From assembly GCA_964612995.1 (NCBI GenBank), contig CAZTGE010000102.1, positions 1 through 15,181 on the forward strand: 15,181 bases of DNA, written 5' to 3'. A program made the translations under genes and the position numbers. The DNA is from SLQH01 sp964612995 (lineage in GTDB: Bacteria; Planctomycetota; UBA11346). A model generated the notes under the pieces. The model was not told where the DNA came from. It saw nothing but the letters and a program-made list of their open reading frames with translations, and searched no databases. Of the stretch, positions 6,921 to 13,563 are shown piece after piece (within the stretch, counting starts at the first letter, position 1; each line of letters begins with the position of its first letter).

Positions 6921-7087
6921 TGCAGAACCCACAGTGCAGAACCCAGGAAGTGCAGAACCCAGGACACAAAACCCAGTGCAGAACCCAGAGTGCAGAACCC
7001 AGGACACATGCAGAACTCAGGACATGCAGAACTCAGGACAGCTCATAGAGCCCCGCAGAACTCACGCAGAACTCACGCAGAACTCAG
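6921..7087 (+). repeat. Degenerate minisatellite, GCAGAACYCA units
   Basis: Ten copies of an 11-nt motif (GCAGAACCCAS or GCAGAACTCAS) begin at about 6921, 6935, 6951, 6977, 6991, 7009, 7025, 7055, 7066 and 7077. Unit spacing ranges from 11 to 30 nt, and several units extend to GGACA. The last three are an almost perfect 11-bp tandem. CCCA units lie upstream and CTCA units downstream, which suggests two rounds of local expansion. The array lies in the 411-bp gap (6851-7261) after the SWIM gene. No gene was recognised there; 7093-7224 shows nothing further. Confidence 0.85.
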
Positions 7088-7224
7088 GACACACATCTCC
7101 TTCGGCCTCCTGCGCGGCGGCGGGTCCGACCGCGAGTGTCAGAGACGCGGCGGGGCGGACGACCCAGCTGACCTCCGGGGACTCCTGGTGCGGGAAACGC
7201 AAATGTGCCATTCCATTATGGTGA

Positions 7225-7250
7225 TCACGCGTCGCCCTTCACGTGCGTGA
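7225..7250 (-). terminator. Weak hairpin after the four-helix membrane protein gene
   Basis: A 6-bp inverted repeat, TCACGC/GCGTGA, with a 14-nt loop lies 11 bp past the stop of the minus-strand membrane protein gene. There is no T-run, so intrinsic termination is doubtful. Confidence 0.25.
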
Positions 7251-7261
7251 CACGTCTATCC

Positions 7262-7657
7262 TCAGCAGCGGTCCACCTGCTCCTCGTCCCCCACCATCTC
7301 GGCCCAGCTGCGACGGCCGGGGGCGCCCAACAGCAGCACGGCGACCACGGCCACCCCCAGCGGCAGCGGACCGTGGCGCCCGAGATGAGCGTACACGTGC
7401 CACGCGGCAACCCCGACACCCAGGGCGACGATCGCCAGCAGTCCTGCCGTCAGACGGCGGATCGGCGTATGCGCGAAGCGCCACGGCGTACACCAGGAGA
7501 GGTAGGCCACGCCGAGCAGGAAGACCGCAGCGATGCTGCCGGCGGCGACGGAGGCTCCCTGCACGGCCCAGGCGATGGCCATGATCGCCATCCAGAAGAG
7601 GCTGCCGAAGCCGGCACCCCACCACGACCAGCGTATCGAGCGGGCGATCGACCCCAT
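7262..7657 (-). CDS. Small four-helix inner-membrane protein, unknown
   Basis: A 131-residue protein from ATG at 7657. An upstream ATG at 7780 is in frame but would overlap the sulfatase end and add an unlikely hydrophilic leader. Four hydrophobic segments are visible at about 13-31 (GAGFGSLFWMAIMAIAWAV), 36-55, 69-88 and 97-112, followed by a short acidic tail (EMVGDEEQVD). I recognise no family. It lies 71 bp downstream of the truncated sulfatase on the same strand and may have been its operon partner. The RBS is weak. Coding is supported by the clean membrane pattern. Confidence 0.6.
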   Translation of the reverse strand: MGSIARSIRWSWWGAGFGSLFWMAIMAIAWAVQGASVAAGSIAAVFLLGVAYLSWCTPWRFAHTPIRRLTAGLLAIVALGVGVAAWHVYAHLGRHGPLPLGVAVVAVLLLGAPGRRSWAEMVGDEEQVDRC

Positions 7658-7728
7658 CCCCGCAGCGTGCCCTGGCCCGCACCGGGTGGAAGGGGTGGCG
7701 CGGCCCGGACCGCTTCCGCTCTCCCGGG

Positions 7729-8316
7729 TCAGTAACGCCAGGTCCGTGCCCGGCATTGTTCCTGCCGCAGCATCCGCCACAGCCCCTGCACCCGATCGGG
7801 CGCCGCGGCGCTGTGGTCGTCGGACTCGGAGGGATCCTCCTCGATACGGTAGAGCTCGCTCGCACCGTCGGACCAGGCGATCAGCTTCTCGTCGCGGCTG
7901 CGTACGGTGCGGAAATTCCGCAACTGACTGGTCACCACCTCGCGATGCGTGGCGGTGCTGCCGGCGAGCAGCGGCGAGAGATCACGCGCATCGAGATCGG
8001 CCTGCGGCGGGAGCCCGGCCATGGCGCAGATCGTCGGATTGCAGTCGGCGAGCTCGACCAGGGCGTCGCTGCGTCCGCGGCGGATGCCGGGACCGCTGAT
8101 GAGCAGGGGCACGCGCAGGGCACTCTCATAGGGCACCGATTTGGCGTAGAGGCCGAGATCGCCCAGCATCTCACCGTGATCGGAGGTGAAGATGATGAAG
8201 GTGTGCTCGGCTTCGCCGCGCGCCTCGGGCGCTGCGAGGATGTCGCCGATCGCCTCGTCGAGCGCGGTGACCTCGGCGGCGTATTGGCGTCGGGTGCGCG
8301 CCAGCACCTCGTCGTA
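7729..8316 (-). pseudogene. Sulfatase, C-terminal part only
   Basis: The frame carries the distal half of an arylsulfatase-type alkaline phosphatase superfamily enzyme: YDEVLARTRRQYAAEVTALD, then IIFTSDHGEMLGDLGLYAKS with the metal-ligand pair Asp-His in SDHG, then RVPLLISGPGI and LADCNPTICAMAGL. A full sulfatase is usually 450-550 residues. The N-terminal part, with the CxPxR or SxPxR formylglycine motif and the first metal ligands, is absent. Homology fades at about 8317, exactly where an opposite-strand IclR fragment begins. A GTG at 8307 is the only nearby in-frame start and has no good RBS. The remaining protein cannot be an active sulfatase. Deletion or a chimeric assembly would explain it. 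Confidence 0.85.
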
Positions 8317-8318
8317 AC

Positions 8319-8732
8319 ACGGCCCTGCTGATCGCCTGGACCGGCGTGCACATGGTGGTCCTGGACCGCGTCCTGCAGGAGGATTCGCTGGCCCTGCAGC
8401 CCCCCGGCCGCGTCAGCGACAACGTCCGCCAACCGCCCTGGGGCTGGTTCTTCGCACCGCTGCCGCAGGTGCTCGCCGAACCGGCGCAGCAGCACGGCCC
8501 GAGCGCCACCTGCATCCGTCGCGAGCTCGCACGTCTGGAGCGCGAGGGCTACACCCTGCGCATCCAGCAGGATCGGCGGCGACTGGCGGCGCCGGTGCGT
8601 GATCGCGATGGCGCCATCATCGCCGCGCTGGCGGTCGGCGGTTCGCCATCGAGTCTTCCAGACGCGCAGCTGGCAGAGGCCGGCGATACCCTGGCGAGCA
8701 TGGCGGCCTCGTGTTCGCAGTCGCTCTGCTGA
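8319..8732 (+). pseudogene. IclR-family regulator, C-terminal effector domain only
   Basis: The frame matches the distal IclR ligand-binding domain: TALLIAWTGVHMVVLDRVL, then PSATCIRRELARLEREGYTL, RRRLAAPVRDRDGAIIAALAVGG and a final helix before TGA 8730-8732. In IclR proteins these follow an N-terminal winged helix and the first half of the effector domain, both missing here. The frame is open into the sulfatase region but loses resemblance near 8319. GTG at 8346 could start a short product, which would lack DNA binding. Known IclR regulators often control a divergent catabolic gene. Its orientation against the sulfatase fragment suggests a former divergent pair whose 5' ends were deleted together. 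It ends 3 bp before the convergent URO-D gene. Confidence 0.75.
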
Positions 8733-8735
8733 GCG

Positions 8736-9995
8736 TCAGCCGCGCCAGCAACGATCGATCTCCTCGCGCGCGATGCGCGTCCAGCGCGCGAAGCGGTCGC
8801 GCTGGTGCTGCACGGTGTGGGTGTCCTTGAGCACGAATTCGATGCAGCATCCGGCCGCCTGCTCGAGGGTGCTGCGCACATCGCGGCGCACGGCGTCCTG
8901 GTTGAAATCGACGCAGACCAGCGACGGATTCGGCTTGCGGCTGTACACGTACCGCCGACCCAGTTTCTCGGCCATCACCGCCTGATCGGCCCACGGCGCC
9001 ACCGACACGCGCCGCAGGCGCGGCACCGTCAGCACCTGGTCGATGCGCTTCTCCAGACCTTCGCAGCAGCCGTAGCAGGTGAGCCCGAAACGCGCCAGCA
9101 GCGGCATCTGATAGGGAAGTACGAATTCGCTGAACATCGCCGGTGACACGCCGACCGTCTCCTGGCTCTCGGCCAGACCCCACCGCTCACGAAAGGTGAT
9201 GGGCCGGCGGAAGTCGGCATCGCGCGGGTCCTGGCTCGGCAGTTCGACGGTGTATCCGATACCACCCGAGCCGACGGAATTGGCGCCGTTGAGCGAGCAG
9301 AGCAGACCGCTGGCCTCCATCTGGTCCATCAGCTGGTCCTGGTCGTCGCGCAGCCAGGCCATCAGGCGGTGCAATCCGTCGGGATCGTCGTAGAGCGCCA
9401 GCAGGAAGCCCTCGAGGCCGAGCAGCGCGATCGCGCTGCTGGTCAAGCCGACCGACCAGGGGCCGCGAAAATACTCCCGTACCAGCACGAGATCGCCGAC
9501 GGCCTGCTCGGCCATCGCCAGCGCGCGATCGGTGGCGGCACGGTCGATGTGCAGACACCGCTGCCGCAGGCGCGGCAGATCGGCCGCGATATCGGTGATC
9601 GGCGGATCCCAGGTGGCGGCACCGAGCGCGTCGGTGCGGTGCTCGGGGATCGGCACGCCCCAGTCGCTGATGGTGGCCACGGTGCGCACGTCGAGGATGT
9701 CCTCGATCACCGCGTCATCGCCGATCTGCTCGTACTGGAAGACCTTCTTGCGCAGCTGCTCCTCGAACAGGCGCGCGGTGGGATCGCGACATTCCAGATC
9801 CTCCGGCGTGACGAGTTCGCGCCACGCTCCTTCCGGAATGCACAGCACGAAGGGACGCTCCAGGCGGCAGGCGTTGAGCGCGAAGGCGCGCTCCCGACGT
9901 TGCCGGTTGTCGTCCTGCCCGGCGATGTGGCGCACCCGCGCCGCCAGCCGTCGCAGGCAGTCGCGGTCCTCGCCGCCCAGATCGCTTGTGCCCAT
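8736..9995 (-). CDS. Uroporphyrinogen decarboxylase-like (URO-D superfamily) protein
   Basis: A 419-residue cytosolic protein with the layout of the URO-D/MtaA/CmuA superfamily group common in PVC bacteria. It has an N-terminal helical part (RRERAFALNACRLERPFV), DWGVPIPEHRTDALGAATWD (111-130), EYFRGPWSVGLTSSAIALLG (174-193) and a C-terminal cysteine cluster LTCYGCCEGLEKRID (305-319), followed by PWADQAVMAEKLG and YSRKPNPS (351-358). Members are thought to move methyl groups or act on C1 or aromatic substrates, not to make haem; CYGCCE may bind a metal. Any substrate here is unknown. The start at 9995 has GGAGGA about 8 nt upstream. It is divergent from an AraC regulator 154 bp away, which is probably its activator. 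Confidence 0.88.
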   Translation of the reverse strand: MGTSDLGGEDRDCLRRLAARVRHIAGQDDNRQRRERAFALNACRLERPFVLCIPEGAWRELVTPEDLECRDPTARLFEEQLRKKVFQYEQIGDDAVIEDILDVRTVATISDWGVPIPEHRTDALGAATWDPPITDIAADLPRLRQRCLHIDRAATDRALAMAEQAVGDLVLVREYFRGPWSVGLTSSAIALLGLEGFLLALYDDPDGLHRLMAWLRDDQDQLMDQMEASGLLCSLNGANSVGSGGIGYTVELPSQDPRDADFRRPITFRERWGLAESQETVGVSPAMFSEFVLPYQMPLLARFGLTCYGCCEGLEKRIDQVLTVPRLRRVSVAPWADQAVMAEKLGRRYVYSRKPNPSLVCVDFNQDAVRRDVRSTLEQAAGCCIEFVLKDTHTVQHQRDRFARWTRIAREEIDRCWRG

Positions 9996-10149
9996 GCCGT
10001 GTCCTCCTCGTCCGTGGGGAGGCTAGCGATTGGCATCGCGGCCGCGTTCGTGCCACTCTCGGGCAGGATCGCGTACATGACACCAGCAGCAGCCGTCCAG
10101 CGCCACCTTGACCTGCGCGCCGGTCGGACGGATCATGCGAGCCTCTGCG
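9996..10149. promoter_or_regulatory. Divergent control region between URO-D-like gene and AraC gene
   Basis: The spacer between two divergent starts holds the strong RBS of the URO-D-like gene and a perfect 10-bp palindrome, CGCGGCCGCG, at 10037-10046. In this G+C-rich DNA that could be chance. No convincing -35/-10 boxes or AraC-type direct half-sites were found by eye. Confidence 0.35.
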
Positions 10150-10995
10150 ATGCGCCGCGTCTCCTTCTTCCGCCACGCCGATCTCCTGCATCCGGCACTC
10201 GGTCAGCTCGGCTACGCCAGCACTGCGGCAGCAGTTCCCGACCGGCTCGGTCCGCACGACCACGGGAGCCTGCACGAGATCTGCACGATCGAGCGCGGAA
10301 TCGCACATTGGTGGGTGGAGGACGAGATCCACCATGTCGATGCCGGCCACTGCTATCTCACGCGCCCCGGCGAGCGTCACGGCGGCCTCGGGGCGGTGTT
10401 CGGACCGTTCACCATCCGCTGGCTGGTCGTCGATCTCGCACCGCGCGGCGTGCCGGCATGGGACGCCGCTGCCAAGCGTCTACGCGAGCTTCCGGTCAGG
10501 ACCTGTCCTGTGGGGGCGACGGCGCAGGACCTGCTGGCGCGCCTGCTGCGCGAACATCAGGCGCCGGGCCCGCTCGCCGGCGCGCTGGTCGAAGCGCTGC
10601 TCGTACAGTGTTTCATCGCCATCGTTCGCGACGCCGACAGCGCACCGCCGCAACGGATCTCGCCCCCCATCCGCCGCGCCCTCGCCGCGATCCACCGACG
10701 TCTGGACACGACGCCGACAATGGCCGCGCTCGCCCGCCTGGCCGGGCTGAGCGAGAGCGGCTTCCACCGACGGTTCCGGCACGAGACCGGCTTCACGCCG
10801 GCCGCCTACCACAGCCACCTGCGCGTGCTGCGCGCGCAGGACCTGCTACGTCGCCAGGAGATGACCGTCACCGCGATCGCGTTCGAGCTCGGCTTCCCTT
10901 CGAGCCAGCATTTCGCCACCGTCTTCCGCCGCGTGACGGGGATGACGCCGACCGCCTGGCGCGCTTCAGCCGCCTCACCGACGCGTCCCACGTGA
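10150..10995 (+). CDS. AraC-family transcriptional regulator with N-terminal cupin
   Basis: A 281-residue protein. The N-terminal 30-95 is a cupin-like sensor (GPHDHGSLHEICTIERG, then HHVDAGHCYLTRPGERHGG), rich in histidines as in sugar-sensing AraC proteins. The C-terminal 176-271 is a two-HTH AraC domain: AALARLAGLSESGFHRRFR, then VTAIAFELGFPSSQHFATVFRRVTGMTPTAWR. It should bind DNA at the intergenic region and switch the divergent URO-D-like gene in response to a small ligand (inference). Starts at 10150 and 10135 are both possible; 10135 has a GGACGG-like RBS, while 10150 gives the more usual N-terminus. The longest frame, from 10108, is less likely. Confidence 0.92.
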   Translation: MRRVSFFRHADLLHPALGQLGYASTAAAVPDRLGPHDHGSLHEICTIERGIAHWWVEDEIHHVDAGHCYLTRPGERHGGLGAVFGPFTIRWLVVDLAPRGVPAWDAAAKRLRELPVRTCPVGATAQDLLARLLREHQAPGPLAGALVEALLVQCFIAIVRDADSAPPQRISPPIRRALAAIHRRLDTTPTMAALARLAGLSESGFHRRFRHETGFTPAAYHSHLRVLRAQDLLRRQEMTVTAIAFELGFPSSQHFATVFRRVTGMTPTAWRASAASPTRPT

Positions 10996-11103
10996 CGAGC
11001 GGATGGATGGCTCGAGAAGGAAAACCCAGGGCATACATCCCCTACGCGCCACCTGCCATAGCCAGCCCCAGCGCAATGGCAACCACACCCCCAGGGCCAG
11101 TCA

Positions 11104-11266
11104 CAGGGCGACTCAAAGCTCGCCCCGGGAGCGCCGATCCCCTGGTCGGCATGCCTTGCCTCGCCTCCACCTGCGTCAAACCGCCCGGCCCTCTTTGGTG
11201 CTTGGGTCATAGTGACGCGGGTGGAGGCGAGGCATGGCTCTCATTTGCGAGCTTTGAGCAGCCCTG
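11104..11266. mobile_element. 163-bp MITE-like element with 20-bp terminal inverted repeats
   Basis: The left end CAGGGCGACTCAAAGCTCGC (11104-11123) and the right end read inward, CAGGGCTGCTCAAAGCTCGC (11266-11247), match at 18 of 20 bases. Inside is a second inverted repeat, 11158-11178 with 11213-11233 (20 of 21). Imperfect 10-bp direct repeats flank it, GGGCCAGTCA and GGGCAAGTCA. It encodes nothing. The ends start CAGGG, which I recall as typical of ISAs1-family elements, and an ISAs1-like transposase remnant lies just to the right. Caution: the flanking direct repeats also resemble the terminal repeat itself, so they may be leftovers of nested ends, not a true target duplication. The 108 bp before it (10996-11103) hold nothing recognisable. 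Confidence 0.65.
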
Positions 11267-11284
11267 GGGCAAGTCAAAGCTCCG
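11265..11284 (+). other. Possible extra terminal repeat of the transposase remnant
   Basis: TGGGGCAAGTCAAAGCTCCG matches the neighbouring 20-bp terminal repeat at 14 positions, including GTCAAAGCTC against ACTCAAAGCTC. It sits between the transposase remnant and the MITE-like element, where the remnant's own right end would be expected. The assignment is tentative. Confidence 0.35.
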
Positions 11285-11304
11285 GTTGAGGCCGAATCAG
11301 GCAG

Positions 11305-11502
11305 CGGCGGCAGCAGGCGGTGGATGCGCCAGGGTTGTCTGGCTATGGTCTGCCGCCGCTTCTGCCAGGTGGAGGCTGCAGCGGTTACCTGACGCAGCAG
11401 GAGGACGGCGAGATTGCGAAGGGCACCGAGGTTGTGTGGTGCGTGGAGCAGGTGGGTTCGGTCATCGTCCCCTCGCATGTACACATCCTTTTGGCGATGG
11501 AG
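11305..11502 (-). pseudogene. Transposase remnant, C-terminal end, ISAs1-like
   Basis: About 66 codons read LHRQKDVYMRGDDDRTHLLH and on through APHNLGALRNLAVLLLRQ to a KRRQTIARQPWRIHRLL-type end. This fits the C-terminal pattern of ISAs1-family DDE transposases as I know it: LHW-x-LDV, an acidic ED pair, Arg, NAP-x-NLA-x-LRR-x-ALNLL, then KR-x-A and a final LL. The rest of the gene, including the catalytic DDE residues, is missing. The sequence is cut at about 11503 by the 58-nt palindrome. After 11305 the frame runs on without meaning. Family assignment is by remembered motif, not a search. Confidence 0.6.
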
Positions 11503-11503
11503 T

Positions 11504-11561
11504 ATTCCATTCCCCTGGAAAAGTGCACATGACCATGCGCACTTTTCCAGGGGAATGGAAT
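11504..11561. repeat. 58-nt palindrome, module P (copy 1)
   Basis: The arms ATTCCATTCCCCTGGAAAAG... and the reverse complement pair at 27 of 29 positions around a centre between 11532 and 11533. It would form a long hairpin or cruciform. It recurs inverted at 14930-14999. It abuts the transposase remnant, so it probably inserted into or replaced part of it. Confidence 0.9.
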
Positions 11562-11609
11562 GGGGGCGTAGCGGGGTCGACTGCGCGCAGCGCAGAGCGA
11601 GCCCCCGCG
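11562..11609 (+). repeat. Module Q of the composite repeat (copy 1)
   Basis: GGGGGCGTAGCGGGG, a CTGCGCGCAGCGCAG self-complementary core and GAGCGAGCC follow the palindrome directly. The same block with few changes lies inverted at 14882-14929. It has no coding meaning that I can defend. Confidence 0.85.
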
Positions 11610-11663
11610 GTAACTACTCAGGGGCTTCGCCCCTACGGTCCTCACTGCGTGAGGACCTACCCC
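11610..11663 (+). repeat. Module R of the composite repeat (copy 2)
   Basis: GTAACTACTCAGGGGC and the two following hairpins (AGGGGC-TTC-GCCCCT; GGTCCTCAC-TGC-GTGAGGACC) match the reverse complement of positions 1-54 almost base for base. Here R follows modules P and Q; at the window start it stands without them. Confidence 0.88.
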
Positions 11664-11831
11664 TCTGGCTTTGTCGTGGTTCGCCTGAATCTGCAGGCAG
11701 ATTCAGGCGTGGGCGGATCGGCTGCGCCGAAACGTATCCGCCCACCATCACTCGGCGCCAGACCCCATCGCGCACGATGGGCTCCGAATATGGCGGGTAA
11801 CCACTCATGCCCGTTGGGCCTGAGTAGTTAC
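11610..11831. repeat. Six-hairpin array bounded by inverted GTAACTACTCA
   Basis: Between GTAACTACTCA (11610-11620) and its reverse complement (11821-11831) nearly all the sequence can fold. The stems are 11620-11634, 11638-11658, CGCCTGAATCTG/CAGATTCAGGCG (11682-11709, 12 bp perfect), GTGGGCGGAT/ATCCGCCCAC with an inner CGGC-TGC-GCCG (11709-11745), CCCATCG/CGATGGG (11764-11781) and GTAACCACTCA/TGAGTAGTTAC (11797-11831). No coding potential was recognised. It could be a REP/BIME-like cluster or a structured RNA. The remaining 11832-11911 holds nothing clear. Confidence 0.75.
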
Positions 11832-11911
11832 GTTGCGCCTTGCTGCGAAAGCAGTCTGCCCTTCTTTTGCCTGCCCAGCGGAATGCCTTGGGGGGTCGGC
11901 ACGCCGTGCCG

Positions 11912-13147
11912 TCAGCCGTTTCCGCTTGACATCAAGACCAGGAGGTGGTCCTCGGTCGGAGCCAGGCCGCCGAAGTGCCAATGGCCGTTCTCGGCGTACG
12001 GGTCTTCGCCGGCCGGGGTGATGATCGGCGGATCGGGCAGCAGGTCGTTGCCGGCCGCGTCCGTCGCACCGATGCTGATCATGCGCCGGCCGTCGCCATC
12101 GAAGACCACGCGGATCTCGAGCTGGGGTATCGGCGTTTCGATACGACCAAGCACAGAGATCGTGAAGCCGGCGCGGTCGTCACGGAACGTCTCGCCTACC
12201 GAGAGAGGATGATCTTTGTAGGTGCCGGTGCTGGGGTGCATGTCGAGCAGATGGTTGGCCGGGCCACCGAGCAGAGGCACGCCACCGGACAACGCCCGTC
12301 GTTGCCAGCTGACTACCGCGCCGTTGCGCAGCTCCTGCTTGGCGATCGCGTTGCGGAACTCGATCCAGTAGATGTACTCGTGGTCCTCCTGCGCAGTGGG
12401 CTCCCCGTGGGAAAGCCGCAGGGCGCGCGGTCCGGTGGCATCCTGATGATCGTGGGCACGGATGCGGTACGTACCGCTGGTCGTGATCAGCGGCGCGTCG
12501 GCGTCCGGGATCCACCCGGCCAGATGCTTGAACATGGTATTGAAGTGGTTCTCCGGATGCGGCGCATTGCCCATGACGTCGTAGGTGTTGCCGTACTCGT
12601 TGCTCATGGACTCCGGCGTGCCTTCGCTGTTGGCCACACCATCGACCACCTTCCAGGTGTTGGCGTGGCCAAGGCCGAAGGTGTGCCCGATCTCGTGTCC
12701 AACCTCGCCCAGCCCGTAATAACCGTTCATGAGCACGCCGTTGCTGACACTCACGCCGGCCCAGCTGTAGGCAGCGAGCTTCGGGAAACCGTAGATGACG
12801 ATGTCGTAGCCGCTGCTGTCGATACCATGCGCACTCAAAACGGTGTTGGCATCCCACCACAACCCCATCATGCCGAGCCCGCCGCTGTAGGTGCTGCTGT
12901 TGTTCGGCATCCGCAAGACATCGGTAACGGTGGCGCTGAAGCCGATCCTGTTTCCGGAATTGGCCCGGTAAAAGGCGTCGATGTCCTCATCGATCAACCG
13001 CTGGGCATCGGAGCGCCCGATCGGCGCGCCGGTCTTGTCCGGGAAATCGAGGCGGATGAAAAGGGTGGACTTGACGGTCGTCTCTACCGCCGGCAGGAAC
13101 CCGCCGACGAGCACGAGGATCACGAGGCGGACGGCTATCGCAGACAT
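11912..13147 (-). CDS. Secreted metzincin-type zinc metalloprotease (M11/gametolysin-like)
   Basis: A 411-residue protein from ATG 13147, which has GGGAG 5 nt upstream; a longer reading to 13408 is rejected because the signal peptide would be internal. Residues 1-21 are a signal sequence (VRLVILVLVGGFLPAV). The catalytic zinc site HEIGHTFGLGH is at 151-161, with ligands His151, His155 and His161 and general base Glu152. The Met-turn follows at EYGNTYDVMGN (Met192). The N-terminal part (FIRLDFPDKTGAPIGRSDAQ) resembles the prodomain-free start of related bacterial proteases. About 205-411 is a beta-rich C-terminal region of unknown role. It should act outside the cytoplasm on proteins; the substrate is unknown. 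The motifs prove a metzincin; the subfamily is a best guess. There is no obvious operon partner. Confidence 0.88.
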   Translation of the reverse strand: MSAIAVRLVILVLVGGFLPAVETTVKSTLFIRLDFPDKTGAPIGRSDAQRLIDEDIDAFYRANSGNRIGFSATVTDVLRMPNNSSTYSGGLGMMGLWWDANTVLSAHGIDSSGYDIVIYGFPKLAAYSWAGVSVSNGVLMNGYYGLGEVGHEIGHTFGLGHANTWKVVDGVANSEGTPESMSNEYGNTYDVMGNAPHPENHFNTMFKHLAGWIPDADAPLITTSGTYRIRAHDHQDATGPRALRLSHGEPTAQEDHEYIYWIEFRNAIAKQELRNGAVVSWQRRALSGGVPLLGGPANHLLDMHPSTGTYKDHPLSVGETFRDDRAGFTISVLGRIETPIPQLEIRVVFDGDGRRMISIGATDAAGNDLLPDPPIITPAGEDPYAENGHWHFGGLAPTEDHLLVLMSSGNG

Positions 13148-13563
13148 GTCGCTCCCGGTCTGGTCACAAGGGCACCCTGACCCACGGCCGGATGCCGGGA
13201 TCTCTTGCGCGACCAAACATCCCGGCCGACAGGCCCGGACGATCGACCGCCCATGGGTGGAGATGCCTATTCTACACCGCAGCGGCCGAGAGGTTACAGA
13301 GTACGGGAGCCGACGGCCGAGCAGGGCGCTTCCGGATGCGCTACTGCCACTGCGCGCATCCGCGGTGACAATGATCGCCATGGAGCCATCGGCTCCAGCG
13401 CAGACCACATGGGACGGGACCGAAACGGTTCTCCATGGGAAATCGACCTGTCCCGGACCAGGAGAGAAGACTATAGTCGCCGATACGCCATGCCCTTACA
13501 TCAGATCGCGCAAATCCTGGATTCCATCCTGGATCTGCACGATGTGTCTGGTATGTTCTCCCC
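13148..13563. other. 416-bp divergent intergenic region
   Basis: It separates the protease and ATPase genes, which are divergent. No gene was recognised. It contains a direct repeat near the ATPase start (listed separately) and a perfect GACTATAGTC palindrome around 13472-13481. A TATGTT at about 13552 could be a -10 box, but no matching -35 was found at proper spacing. Confidence 0.4.
13514..13534 (+). promoter_or_regulatory. Paired ATCCTGGAT direct repeat upstream of ATPase gene
   Basis: ATCCTGGAT occurs at 13514-13522 and 13526-13534, a 12-bp period of about one helical turn, 30 bp before the GTG start. Such spacing suits a dimeric regulator binding one DNA face. No regulator is assigned. 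Confidence 0.35.

Noticed and set aside
6921..7087. CRISPR array
   Set aside because: The unit is only about 11 nt, spacers are irregular and repeat-derived, and no cas genes are present.
7658..7780. N-terminal extension of the membrane protein
   Set aside because: The added part overlaps the sulfatase end, and is hydrophilic Gly/Arg/Pro-rich sequence typical of a shadow frame.
11385..11645. Small minus-strand ORF through the palindrome (and the matching one at 14795-15001)
   Set aside because: The shared peptides come only from the repeat DNA. No RBS or domain supports translation.
11610..11831. Integron attC site or cassette
   Set aside because: The ends do not give the GTTRRRY/RYYYAAC core sites, and there is no integrase or cassette gene.
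9369..12212. A 947-codon plus-strand open frame
   Set aside because: It runs antisense through the URO-D-like gene, across AraC in the wrong frame and through non-coding repeats, and shows no domain logic. High G+C lengthens chance open frames.
13148..13408. N-terminal extension of the protease to 13408
   Set aside because: It would bury the signal peptide after 87 residues. The ATG at 13147 has a good RBS and begins the signal sequence.
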